A DNA stretch of 7,959 nt from an uncultured Streptomyces sp. (GTDB lineage: Bacteria; Actinomycetota; Actinomycetes; Streptomycetales; Streptomycetaceae). The notes beneath the pieces are model-generated. The model ran no database searches. It was given only the letters and a program-made list of their open reading frames with translations, and was not told the origin of the DNA. Positions 1-4,982 of this stretch are shown piece after piece. The DNA is taken from the NCBI GenBank assembly GCA_946480485.1, contig CAMLJW010000234.1:1-7959 (forward strand). The letters run 5' to 3'. The position numbers and the translations under genes are program-made. How positions within the stretch are numbered: position 1 is the first letter of the stretch; each line of letters starts with the position of its first letter.

Positions 1-514
1 CGATGTGGTCGAGCTGCACTGGTGTGAGGGGCCGGAATGGTCCGGGCGCTCCCTGTACGCGGGCGAGCAGCCACAGCGCGGTGTACGGGGCGTCGGGCCG
101 GGTTTTCGTCCACGACCAGCGGCGCGGGTCGCGGCGGTCCTGCATCACGAGGAGATCGCGCCGGGCCCGGTCCGCGGGCGGGTAGCCGGCGGGCAAGGAG
201 CCCATGACGGGGCGTTGGACGCTGCCAGCGATCTGGTCGGCGCAGTCGAGGAGTTGGGCGTGGACGATGCGCATCGTCTCGTGGACCTGGAGCCGGATGG
301 GGATGGGGCGTTCGCCGAGGGCGTCGGGGTCCGTGTCGGCGCGTTCGTCGGTGCGGGCCTGGGCGAGGAGTTCGAGGTCGGGCTCGGTGAGTGCGGCGAG
401 GTGTCCGCGGAGGCCTTTGCCGAAGCCGTCGGTGACGGTCGGGGCGCCGAGGGCGTCGGTGAGATCCGTCCAGTGGAGGGCGACGGTGTGCAGGTGTGCG
501 GTGGTGGTGGTCAT
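1..514 (-). CDS. Hypothetical actinophage/Streptomyces-type protein, 3' end beyond the window
   Basis: The frame is open from an ATG at 514 to the left edge with no stop, giving 171 visible residues; the C-terminus is missing. The start is chosen because it is preceded by GGGAG about 7 nt upstream and begins with a run of Thr (MTTTTAHLHTVALHW). Nearly all third codon positions are G or C. The visible part contains an acidic/Leu-rich stretch at about residues 34-50, an amphipathic helix-like segment at about 72-96 (IRLQVHETMRIVHAQLL), and a Trp/Arg-rich segment at about 128-150 (DPRRWSWTKTRP, then YTALWLLARV). No signal peptide or membrane segment is visible. I recall similar uncharacterised proteins from Streptomyces genomes and phages, but that is memory, not a search. 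No function is assigned. It is the last gene of the series within the window, 96 nt after the 72-residue gene. Confidence 0.85.
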   Translation of the reverse strand, partial: MTTTTAHLHTVALHWTDLTDALGAPTVTDGFGKGLRGHLAALTEPDLELLAQARTDERADTDPDALGERPIPIRLQVHETMRIVHAQLLDCADQIAGSVQRPVMGSLPAGYPPADRARRDLLVMQDRRDPRRWSWTKTRPDAPYTALWLLARVQGAPGPFRPLTPVQLDHI

Positions 515-542
515 CGTGACTCCCGTGGTGCGTGCGGGGCGT

Positions 543-600
543 ACGGTGGTTCCACCGTTGGGGGCGCGCCGTGGCCTGGGGAGGTCTGTGGGCGCGCCCC
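543..600. repeat. Two inverted repeats in the 515-610 intergenic gap
   Basis: The 96-nt gap between the genes ending at 611 and starting at 514 holds two perfect dyads. ACGGTGG at 543-549 pairs with CCACCGT at 552-558 around TT. GGGGCGCGCC at 561-570 pairs with GGCGCGCCCC at 591-600 around 20 nt, and each arm contains the self-complementary GGCGCGCC. As RNA on the minus strand this would form a strong 10-bp GC stem followed by a short second hairpin. There is no T-run, so it is not a canonical intrinsic terminator, although GC-rich actinobacterial terminators often lack one. Protein binding sites or an mRNA-stabilising structure are alternatives. Confidence 0.5.
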
Positions 601-610
601 TTCGACATGC

Positions 611-829
611 TCAGTCCCAGGTGATGCCGTTGTTGGCGAACGCGCGGACGATCGCCGGGTCGTCGAGGAACTTCTGCAGCGAGTCGAGTTCGGTGTCCCA
701 GTCCTCGTGCTGGAGTGTCGGGATCAGGTCGGTGAGGACGCGTTCCTTCAGCTCGTCGGAGGCGCCGGCTTCTTGGAGGGCGGACGCGACGGGGTCGAAG
801 AGTTTGTATCCGGCGGATCCCCATCCCAT
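611..829 (-). CDS. Small acidic hypothetical protein, 72 aa
   Basis: ATG at 829 lies 2 nt after the TGA of the preceding gene, with a strong AAGGAG in that gene's end about 8 nt upstream. This favours translational coupling and decides the start over any longer reading. The 72-residue product begins MGWGSAGYKLFDPVASALQE. It is mostly helical in appearance, rich in Asp, Glu and Leu, with a conserved-looking middle (LIPTLQHEDWDTELDSLQKF) and a C-terminus ending NNGITWD. No Cys, membrane segment or signal peptide is present. The composition is real-protein-like and third positions are GC-rich. I recall similar small proteins in Streptomyces phages and genomes without a known function, and I assign none. 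An acidic, non-DNA-binding partner protein is one possibility, which is inference only. Confidence 0.88.
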   Translation of the reverse strand: MGWGSAGYKLFDPVASALQEAGASDELKERVLTDLIPTLQHEDWDTELDSLQKFLDDPAIVRAFANNGITWD

Positions 830-831
830 GA

Positions 832-1467
832 TCAGTTCTCCTTCGGGTTGATTGCGGCATGGAGTTCGGCGAGTCGCGTGTCCCACCAGCGGCTGAGCGA
901 GGTGCCGAGGGGTGGGGGCCCGGCTTTCACCCACCGTTCGTAGAGGTCGATGACGCGGGTGACGGTGGTTTCGGCGCTGTGGTGGAGGGCGGAGAGGACG
1001 ACGGCGGTCTGCCGGTCCACGACGGGAGGTTCCTGCCGCTCCTTGGGCTCGTCGAGGATCGCGAGGGTGTCGCGGGCTTGCTCTACGGCCTGGGCGCGAA
1101 CTGATGCGGCGATGGTGAGGTCGCACAGGCGGCGCACGCGGGCGAGGGTGGTCTCGGCGCGCTCCGCCCGTCGGGTCTCGCGGATGCAGGAGTCGAGGAC
1201 GCGGGCGCATCCGGTGCAGGTGGTCATCCAGTTGATCGTGTGCTCGTACTCGGCGAGGGCGCCCAGCTCGCGGCGCAGTTCCGCGAGGACGAAGTCGGCC
1301 TCGCCGTAGTGGTGCTTGCTGGGCATGTCGTTGCCGGACAGGGCGTGATGGTTGTCGTAGCGGTGGATCGCGTGGGCGATGCGCTTCCGCATCTGGTCGT
1401 TTGAGGCTGCTTTGGGGAGGGTGTTGCTGGTCTCGTCGTCCTCAAAGGAGCTGGTCTGGTCGGTCAT
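832..1467 (-). CDS. Hypothetical protein with Cys motif and helical middle, 211 aa
   Basis: The ATG at 1467 has GGAGGAA about 6 nt upstream and overlaps the TGA of the preceding 58-residue gene by 4 nt (ATGA); longer upstream readings turn into Pro/Arg-rich out-of-frame sequence. The 211-residue product has a polar acidic N-terminus (1-25), a His-rich segment (about 34-54), and a Cys cluster around residues 84-94 (CTGCARVLDSC). A long helical, probably coiled-coil region of Arg/Glu/Ala follows at about 95-140, then a Trp-containing C-terminal part (RWWDTRLAELHAAIN). C84, C87 and C94 could bind metal with C115, but this is uncertain. Soluble, with no signal peptide. I do not recognise the family. 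It is translationally coupled to both neighbours, so it probably acts in the same process or is at least co-expressed. Confidence 0.88.
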   Translation of the reverse strand: MTDQTSSFEDDETSNTLPKAASNDQMRKRIAHAIHRYDNHHALSGNDMPSKHHYGEADFVLAELRRELGALAEYEHTINWMTTCTGCARVLDSCIRETRRAERAETTLARVRRLCDLTIAASVRAQAVEQARDTLAILDEPKERQEPPVVDRQTAVVLSALHHSAETTVTRVIDLYERWVKAGPPPLGTSLSRWWDTRLAELHAAINPKEN

Positions 1468-1640
1468 CGGTTCCTCCTGCGTGCTGCGCGGGCGAGTGCG
1501 CGTCTGGTGGCCCGGTTGGGTGGTGCGGGGTCGGGTGCGGTGTCGTCGACGTGCTGTTCGAGGCGGGCGAGTTCGGTCTGCCAGGTGACGCCGGGGCGCG
1601 GGGTGTGCTCCCCGCGGGGCGTGGACGATGGTCCGGTCAC
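1464..1640 (-). CDS. Small basic protein, 58 aa, short ORF in a coupled chain
   Basis: A GTG at 1640 begins a 58-residue frame ending TGA at 1466-1464. The GTG overlaps the preceding gene's TGA (GTGA) and the stop overlaps the next gene's ATG (ATGA), so it exactly fills the space between two well supported genes. GAGGAG lies about 6 nt upstream of the GTG. Third positions are strongly G/C. The sequence has a Pro/Thr-rich N-terminus, a short Trp/Gln/Glu/Leu helix (VTWQTELARLEQHVDD), and a very basic C-terminus with the motif NRATRRALARAARR. Asn-Arg-Ala-x-Arg-Arg-type tails are frequent in small actinophage proteins (recollection). The Arg-rich tail could contact nucleic acid, which is inference. 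The other frames of this segment give Pro/Arg/His-rich sequence typical of wrong-frame reading. Confidence 0.82.
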   Translation of the reverse strand: MTGPSSTPRGEHTPRPGVTWQTELARLEQHVDDTAPDPAPPNRATRRALARAARRRNR

Positions 1641-1837
1641 GGCTGCTCCTCGGGTGCCGGGCGCAGCGCCTCCGGGGCGGCTGGGTCTTCCCAGCGGATT
1701 CGGGCCGGGGCGGCGGCGAGCAGGTTGACGTGGTCACCGGCGTGGCCGGTGCGGCGGACACAGCGCACGCTTCGGCCGTCGTCGCTGAGGGTTCGGGACT
1801 GGCATTGGCAATGGGGGCACATCGTCGGATAGGTCAT
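1637..1837 (-). CDS. Small Cys/His protein, probable zinc binding, 66 aa
   Basis: ATG at 1837 with AGGAG about 6-7 nt upstream gives a 66-residue product; an upstream in-frame start would add only Arg/Pro-rich residues and has no comparable ribosome binding site. Near the N-terminus is CPHCQCQ (C7, C10, C12), followed by C26 and the segment RTGHAGDHVN (H32, H36). A Cys followed by a GHxGxH-like motif recurs in many small actinobacterial proteins and probably helps form a zinc site here. Residues 44-66 are Pro/Ala/Glu-rich and likely disordered. Function unknown; a zinc-stabilised fold binding nucleic acid or protein is inferred. Its TGA overlaps the GTG of the next gene by 4 nt. Confidence 0.87.
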   Translation of the reverse strand: MTYPTMCPHCQCQSRTLSDDGRSVRCVRRTGHAGDHVNLLAAAPARIRWEDPAAPEALRPAPEEQP

Positions 1838-1861
1838 GGTGTCTCCTGTGGGTTGTGGGCC

Positions 1862-1887
1862 CAGCGGGGCGCTGTGCGGGCGCGCCC
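1862..1887. repeat. GC-rich dyads in the 1838-1913 intergenic gap
   Basis: The 76-nt gap contains CAGCG-GGG-CGCTG at 1862-1874 (5-bp stem) and the perfect palindrome GGGCGCGCCC at 1878-1887. On the minus strand the palindrome is followed by GCACAG, resembling the GGGCGCGCCC-ACAG sequence in the gap at 515-610. They could be a terminator-like or protein-binding element, but in such GC-rich DNA chance is a serious alternative. Confidence 0.35.
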
Positions 1888-1913
1888 GACGTCTGCCGGG
1901 CACGCCGTGGGGG

Positions 1914-2183
1914 CTACGGGGTGAACAGCTCCGTCTGCTCGGGCTCGGGCGGTGTCGCCGTCTCGACGAGCCGCAGCTTCTTCGTCTCGACCGTGGTGAC
2001 GTGGCCGGGCCGTTGGTTGAGGAACCCGTGCGGGTCTGTGCACTCGATGTCGGTCAGGCCGAGGAGTCCGCCGACGCCGTTGTCGTGGTGGAACAGGACG
2101 ATCCCGTGCCAGTGGGCTTCGGGGAGGTGGCCGTTGCCGGGGTGGACGGCAACGTGGGTTCCGGGTGGGAGGCGCTTGGACAT
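1914..2183 (-). CDS. Hypothetical protein with C-terminal EQTELFTP tail, 89 aa
   Basis: ATG at 2183 with GAAGGAA about 7 nt upstream starts an 89-residue protein; the frame extends further upstream to a possible start at 2243, but that reading overlaps the well supported 47-residue gene and is Arg-rich. The protein begins MSKRLPPGTHVAVHPGNGHL and is rich in His, Gly and Val, with alternating hydrophobic residues (GIVLFHH, LGLTDIEC, HVTTVETKKLRLVE) that suggest a small all-beta fold, perhaps SH3-like. The C-terminus is acidic and ends EQTELFTP, like a short linear tail. There is only one Cys, so no zinc site is expected. No membrane segment. Function unknown. Confidence 0.87.
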   Translation of the reverse strand: MSKRLPPGTHVAVHPGNGHLPEAHWHGIVLFHHDNGVGGLLGLTDIECTDPHGFLNQRPGHVTTVETKKLRLVETATPPEPEQTELFTP

Positions 2184-2203
2184 GGGGTTCCTTCCGGGGC
2201 TGG

Positions 2204-2347
2204 TCAGTCGGCGTAGGTGAGGCGCTCGTCGTACTCGCTGCATGCGCAGTCGCAGGTGTGGGAGCGCTCGCAGGGGCAGGGCTCGACGCAGTAGTGGGTG
2301 GTGCAGTCGCGGCAGCGGGTGCGTCCGCAGTCGTCGCAGTCGTCCAT
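2204..2347 (-). CDS. Cysteine-rich mini-protein, 47 aa, ten Cys
   Basis: This short frame starts at ATG 2347 with AAAGGA about 8 nt upstream and ends TGA at 2206-2204, 20 nt before the next gene. The product is 47 residues with ten cysteines (4, 7, 12, 15, 20, 24, 26, 32, 34, 36) and His18 and His30. It begins MDDCDDCGRTRCRDC, so it opens with two CxxC pairs, then has closely spaced CxC pairs, and ends in an acidic Cys-free tail (SEYDERLTYAD). Almost all codons end in G or C. The spacing suggests binding of two or more metal ions, metallothionein-like or as compact zinc fingers; there is no signal peptide, so disulfide-rich secretion is unlikely. Family not recognised. Confidence 0.85.
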   Translation of the reverse strand: MDDCDDCGRTRCRDCTTHYCVEPCPCERSHTCDCACSEYDERLTYAD

Positions 2348-2435
2348 GGGTGTCCTTTCGCGGGGCCGTGTGGGGCTTGTGACGGCCGTTGGGGTCGGAT
2401 GCGGGGTTGTGGTGGGTCGGGGCGCTGCGGGGCTG

Positions 2436-2720
2436 TCAGGCGGGCTTGCGTGCGTGCCGGATGCAGCCGCAGCGGGGCGGGCAGGCCCATCGGACGTCGT
2501 CGTTGCGGTGCTTGCCCCACCGGTGCCGTCCTCGGCCGCAGACGATCTCGTGGATCACGGCATCGGGGGTGGACACCTCGGCGCGGGACCAACAGGACGT
2601 GGAGGTGCGGGGGTCGGAGATGGACGGGTGCTCGCGGTTGAGGTGGTCGTCGAACTGGCTGGCGGGGATGCGGGGCATGCCGGGGCACCAGATGCAGGGC
2701 ACGTCGGGTCGGGTGTTCAT
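2436..2720 (-). CDS. Putative C2H2-type zinc-binding protein, 94 aa
   Basis: ATG at 2720 with AAGGAG about 8 nt upstream; an upstream in-frame GTG at 2807 has no good ribosome binding site and adds sequence without coding character. The 94-residue product has a C2H2-like pattern near its N-terminus: C9-x2-C12, F23, H26-x4-H31 (CIWCPGMPRIP then FDDHLNREHP). This resembles a classical zinc finger with an extended Cys-to-His spacing of 13. A second cluster (C80, C84, C86, H89) sits in a basic C-terminal region with several Arg, Lys and His (GRGRHRWGKHRND). The whole is consistent with a small nucleic-acid-binding zinc protein, which is inference. It sits among other small Cys-rich genes. Confidence 0.86.
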   Translation of the reverse strand: MNTRPDVPCIWCPGMPRIPASQFDDHLNREHPSISDPRTSTSCWSRAEVSTPDAVIHEIVCGRGRHRWGKHRNDDVRWACPPRCGCIRHARKPA

Positions 2721-2752
2721 GCGGGGCTCCTTGGGGTTCGAGAGAGGCTGGA

Positions 2753-2791
2753 AGCCGCAGGCGGCTCTGTGAGGCGCCGGGAGGGCCCGGC
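2753..2791. repeat. Tandem GC hairpins in the 2721-2858 intergenic gap
   Basis: The 138-nt gap between the 274- and 94-residue genes is the longest gene-free stretch between the small genes. It holds AGCCGC-AG-GCGGCT at 2753-2766 and GCCGGG-AGGG-CCCGGC at 2776-2791, both perfect on the plus strand and therefore also able to fold in the minus-strand transcript. Neither is followed by a T-run. They could act as a GC-rich terminator or attenuator between transcription units. No convincing small gene was found in the gap; the frame open across it is Ser/Pro/Arg-rich. Confidence 0.4.
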
Positions 2792-2858
2792 AGAGGAATT
2801 CCCCCACCGGACGCTCCCGAGGCCGTACAGCAGCGACTGAGGGCGCGGGACGGGCCTG

Positions 2859-3683
2859 TTACGGCGAAGTCGACGGCTCCTTGGCGTAGCCGGGGCAGTG
2901 GACGGGATCCATGCCGGGCTGCGGTGTGAAGTCGTGCCGGTCGTCGTCCGGGCAGTCGGCGCACGAGCCTGGCGTGACCGGGTCGTCGCCCTCGACGTGG
3001 ACGCTGTGGGGGTGCCCGCACTCCGCACACGCGCCGGGCGCGGCGTCGGCACGAAGCCGGTCGACGACCTCGCAGCAGCAGACCGTCAGCTCGGGTTCGA
3101 CACAGCCATGGTCGGGGCAGCGCTCGATGATCCACTCGAAGCGGTTCGGGGCAGCGGCTGGTGGCGTGTCGGCGGCCACACCCACGGCAGGCACGGCGGC
3201 GGCCATACGGCGCAGCTCGCGCATGGCGTCCTCAAGGCCGTTTGCCCAGCCGATCTCGTGGTCAGACAGGGCGCGCTCGTAAGCCTGATCCATCAACGTC
3301 TCGATGCGGTCGGCTGCTTCGCGGAGCACGGCGGACCGATCGACGGGCGCGGGCAGCACCGACAGCACAGCGTCGGCGAGGTGACTGTCGTAGTCGTCTT
3401 CGTCGGAGCCCATCGGCCCGGGCTCGCGCCAGCCTCCGCAGCAGCAAGGCAAGTTGCCGTCGGCGTCAGCCTCTTCCCGATTGGTGACGATGTAGTGCTC
3501 GCGCATGGCCTGCGCAGCCAGTTCGACGAGCGCGACCCGGTCTGCGGCAGGCACAACAGCAGCGGCCTGCCGCTCGTAGTTGACGCCCTTCCAGCAGATG
3601 ACGGCACCGTCGGGGCTGGCGAAGATCTCAGGGCCGAGGACGGTCACATCACCGTCCTGGTACGGGTACTGGCGGTCGGTCAT
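2859..3683 (-). CDS. Hypothetical protein with C-terminal Cys clusters, 274 aa
   Basis: ATG at 3683 has AAGGAG about 8 nt upstream; the open frame continues upstream but becomes Arg/Pro-rich there and overlaps the previous gene. The N-terminal part (1-40) is beta-like (DVTVLGPEIFASPDGAVICW). A helical region with ADRVALVELAAQAM follows at about 47-60, with a CCCGGW cluster at 80-85. A segment at about 114-162 (DRSAVLREAADRIETLMDQA, then AMRELRRMAA) is a pattern I recall from many uncharacterised Streptomyces proteins. From about residue 189 on there are many Cys/His: CPDHGC, CCC, CAECGHPHSVH and CADC, very likely one or two zinc sites. Soluble. No catalytic motif is recognised and no function is assigned. 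Modular composition could reflect fusion of separate phage domains. Confidence 0.88.
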   Translation of the reverse strand: MTDRQYPYQDGDVTVLGPEIFASPDGAVICWKGVNYERQAAAVVPAADRVALVELAAQAMREHYIVTNREEADADGNLPCCCGGWREPGPMGSDEDDYDSHLADAVLSVLPAPVDRSAVLREAADRIETLMDQAYERALSDHEIGWANGLEDAMRELRRMAAAVPAVGVAADTPPAAAPNRFEWIIERCPDHGCVEPELTVCCCEVVDRLRADAAPGACAECGHPHSVHVEGDDPVTPGSCADCPDDDRHDFTPQPGMDPVHCPGYAKEPSTSP

Positions 3684-3745
3684 CGGGTTGCTCCTTGGTG
3701 GGTAGTGGCGTAACCGGATGCGCGGGTGGTGTGCGGGGACGGGGC

Positions 3746-4210
3746 TCACACAGCAGGCGAGGCAGGCGCCCTGTGGACGGTGAACCCACCGTCGGGGTGG
3801 CGGACGATCCAGTCGCCGAAGTAGGCGACGACGTGGTCCGGGTACTGGCCGACGCGCAGCCCAACGACTTGGAGTTCGCCGTCGACGGTCTGCCAGTAGC
3901 CCTTGGTGAAGACCCACGGGCGCATGCGATCGATCTCCCCTACGACGCGGCCGAAGCTGCGCGGGGTGAGTTCCCACGTCTTGCAGCCCGCGGCTTCCAG
4001 TTCGACGAGCGGCTTGCAGTGGTCGCATTCGGCGCGGACGTCGGTGAGGTTCCCGTGCTGGTCGACGTCGCGGTTGTCGGCGTCGCCGAGGTGCTGGCCA
4101 CAGCCGTTGCAGGCGCGCTTGATCTTGAAAGTGGTGGTCTTCGAACCGTCGTCGTTGACGGTGATCGCGTCGGGGGTGTTGGTGCGGGCGGGTAGGTCGA
4201 CGCTGGTCAT
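3746..4210 (-). CDS. Hypothetical protein with four-Cys zinc motif and GDWIVRHPDG C-terminus, 154 aa
   Basis: ATG at 4210 with AGGAG about 8 nt upstream gives 154 residues. After a basic, beta-like start (TTTFKIKRA) comes CNGCGQ (C34, C37) and later CDHC (C62, C65), a CxxC-x24-CxxC arrangement typical of a zinc ribbon. The C-terminal part (about 95-147) has VFTKGYWQTVDGELQVVG and ends VAYFGDWIVRHPDGGFTVHR. I recall similar GDW-I/V-R-x-P-D/G-G segments near the ends of many phage-encoded proteins of unknown function. The rare His-Asn-His-type residues needed for an HNH nuclease are not evident. Cytoplasmic. It is 58 nt after the helix-turn-helix gene and 62 nt before the 274-residue gene, so probably on one transcript. 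Confidence 0.9.
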   Translation of the reverse strand: MTSVDLPARTNTPDAITVNDDGSKTTTFKIKRACNGCGQHLGDADNRDVDQHGNLTDVRAECDHCKPLVELEAAGCKTWELTPRSFGRVVGEIDRMRPWVFTKGYWQTVDGELQVVGLRVGQYPDHVVAYFGDWIVRHPDGGFTVHRAPASPAV

Positions 4211-4268
4211 GGCTGCTCCTGGTGTTGTTGGCGGGCGGTGGCGATGGGGCTCGCGGGGTGGTGATCGG

Positions 4269-4580
4269 TTAGGCGGCGGTTCGTTGTTGGGCGCGCCAGC
4301 GGTAGACGGTGCGTGGGGTGACGGCGAGGATCCGGGCGATCTCCTCAGCGGGGAGGCCGAGGTTGGTGAGGCCTTGGGCGACGAGGACGCGCTCCAGGCG
4401 GGTCAGGCCTTGGGTGGGTCGCTGCTCGCGGATGATCGTGGCGACGTCTTGGTCGTCGGCCACTGTCCAGGTGGTGAAGTGGGGGTCGCCGTGGCGGCGG
4501 ATGCGGTGGTAGTGGCGGTAGCAGTAGTGGCGGCGTTTGGCGGCGGGGGTGGGGCAGTCGGTGATGCGGCAGTGGCGCAT
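4269..4580 (-). CDS. Cys/His zinc motif plus helix-turn-helix DNA-binding protein, 103 aa
   Basis: ATG at 4580 is preceded by GAGGAG about 5-8 nt upstream. The 103-residue product starts MRHCRITDCP and has C4, C9, C20 and H23 followed by HYHRIRRHGDP. A Cys-x4-Cys-x10-Cys-x2-His pattern with a downstream RRHGDP is one I recall from short zinc motifs of actinophage proteins, some of them attached to HNH nucleases; no HNH motif follows here. The C-terminal part (about 58-99) reads LTNLGLPAEEIARILAVTPR then TVYRWRAQ, a clear helix-turn-helix of the resolvase/sigma-70-region-4-like kind, with the turn around AVTPR. It is very basic overall. A transcription regulator or DNA-binding accessory factor is likely; the target is unknown. 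It is the only clear regulator-type gene in the window. Confidence 0.88.
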   Translation of the reverse strand: MRHCRITDCPTPAAKRRHYCYRHYHRIRRHGDPHFTTWTVADDQDVATIIREQRPTQGLTRLERVLVAQGLTNLGLPAEEIARILAVTPRTVYRWRAQQRTAA

Positions 4581-4699
4581 GGGTTCTCCTCGGTGGCGTG
4601 GGCTTCGATGCGTGCGTCGTGGCTGGTGATGGGGAGGCGCCGTCCGCGGGGGCTGGTGCAGCGGGTGCCGGGTGGGGCCTGGCACCAGGGGCAGCGGTC
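4581..4699 (-). pseudogene. Orphan zinc-finger coding stretch without start or stop
   Basis: Between the TGA of the 88-residue gene (4700-4698) and the ATG at 4580, the frame beginning GAC at 4699 reads DRCPWCQAPPGTRCTSPRGR and continues with HDARIEAHATEEN. Its codons end almost entirely in G or C, whereas the other two frames give Pro/His/Arg-rich sequence. CPxC-x-A-x-x-G-x-x-C followed by His and Arg resembles a small zinc-finger motif I recall from actinobacterial proteins. No ATG, GTG or TTG lies in this frame back to a TAG at 4861-4859, and no stop occurs until TGA at 4405-4403, deep inside the next gene. It may be a gene that lost its start through an indel, a sequence error, or the product of +1 frameshifting at the 88-residue gene's stop. 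The coding character is convincing; the status is not. Confidence 0.55.
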
Positions 4700-4964
4700 A
4701 GGCGGTGCGGGGAGGCTGGGTGGCGAGGCGGATGTGGAGCTGGGCGGCGAGGTCTTCGAGGCCGATCGGGTCGTCGGGCGGTACCGGGGGCTGGGGGCCG
4801 GCTTGGGTGCTCCAGGCGCAGGTCCAGGTGTGGCCGCAGGCGGGGCACCGGTAGGCGGCTATGAGGCCGCCGTCTCCGTCGGGCAGGGCCATGGCGGGGC
4901 GGACGACGGTGCGGGTGCGGTGCAGGCAGTTCTCGCAGGTGTCGCGGTAGGGGGCGGTGTCCAT
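4698..4964 (-). CDS. Zinc-ribbon protein, 88 aa
   Basis: ATG at 4964 has AGAGAGGA about 8-10 nt upstream, 18 nt after the helicase stop, so it is probably co-transcribed with the replication genes. The 88-residue product has CENC (C10, C13) and CPAC (C40, C43) followed by GHTWTC, a standard two-knuckle zinc ribbon with a beta-rich spacer (TRTVVRPAMALP, IAAYR). The C-terminal 35 residues are Pro-rich and then form a short amphipathic helix (IGLEDLAAQLHIRLA). Zinc ribbons of this size bind nucleic acid or scaffold a protein contact; which applies here is unknown. Its TGA is followed by C, a weak termination context, and is followed immediately in the +1 frame by the orphan zinc-finger stretch. 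Confidence 0.88.
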   Translation of the reverse strand: MDTAPYRDTCENCLHRTRTVVRPAMALPDGDGGLIAAYRCPACGHTWTCAWSTQAGPQPPVPPDDPIGLEDLAAQLHIRLATQPPRTA

Positions 4965-4982
4965 CGGGGTTTTCCTCTCTGG

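Noticed and set aside
5..943. Long plus-strand reading frame of 312 codons at the left end
   Set aside because: It lies opposite three minus-strand genes with strong ribosome binding sites; its Gly/Val/Glu-rich composition is the usual mirror of GC-rich coding on the other strand, and no plus-strand Shine-Dalgarno supports it.
2717..3052. Minus-strand frame of 111 codons covering the 2721-2858 gap
   Set aside because: Ser/Pro/Arg-rich throughout and mostly overlapping the 274-residue gene; its TGA overlap with the ATG at 2720 looks accidental.
4345..4848. Minus-strand frame of 167 codons over the zinc ribbon and HTH genes
   Set aside because: Almost pure Pro/Arg/His translation, typical of an out-of-frame reading, conflicting with two motif-bearing genes and with the orphan finger frame.
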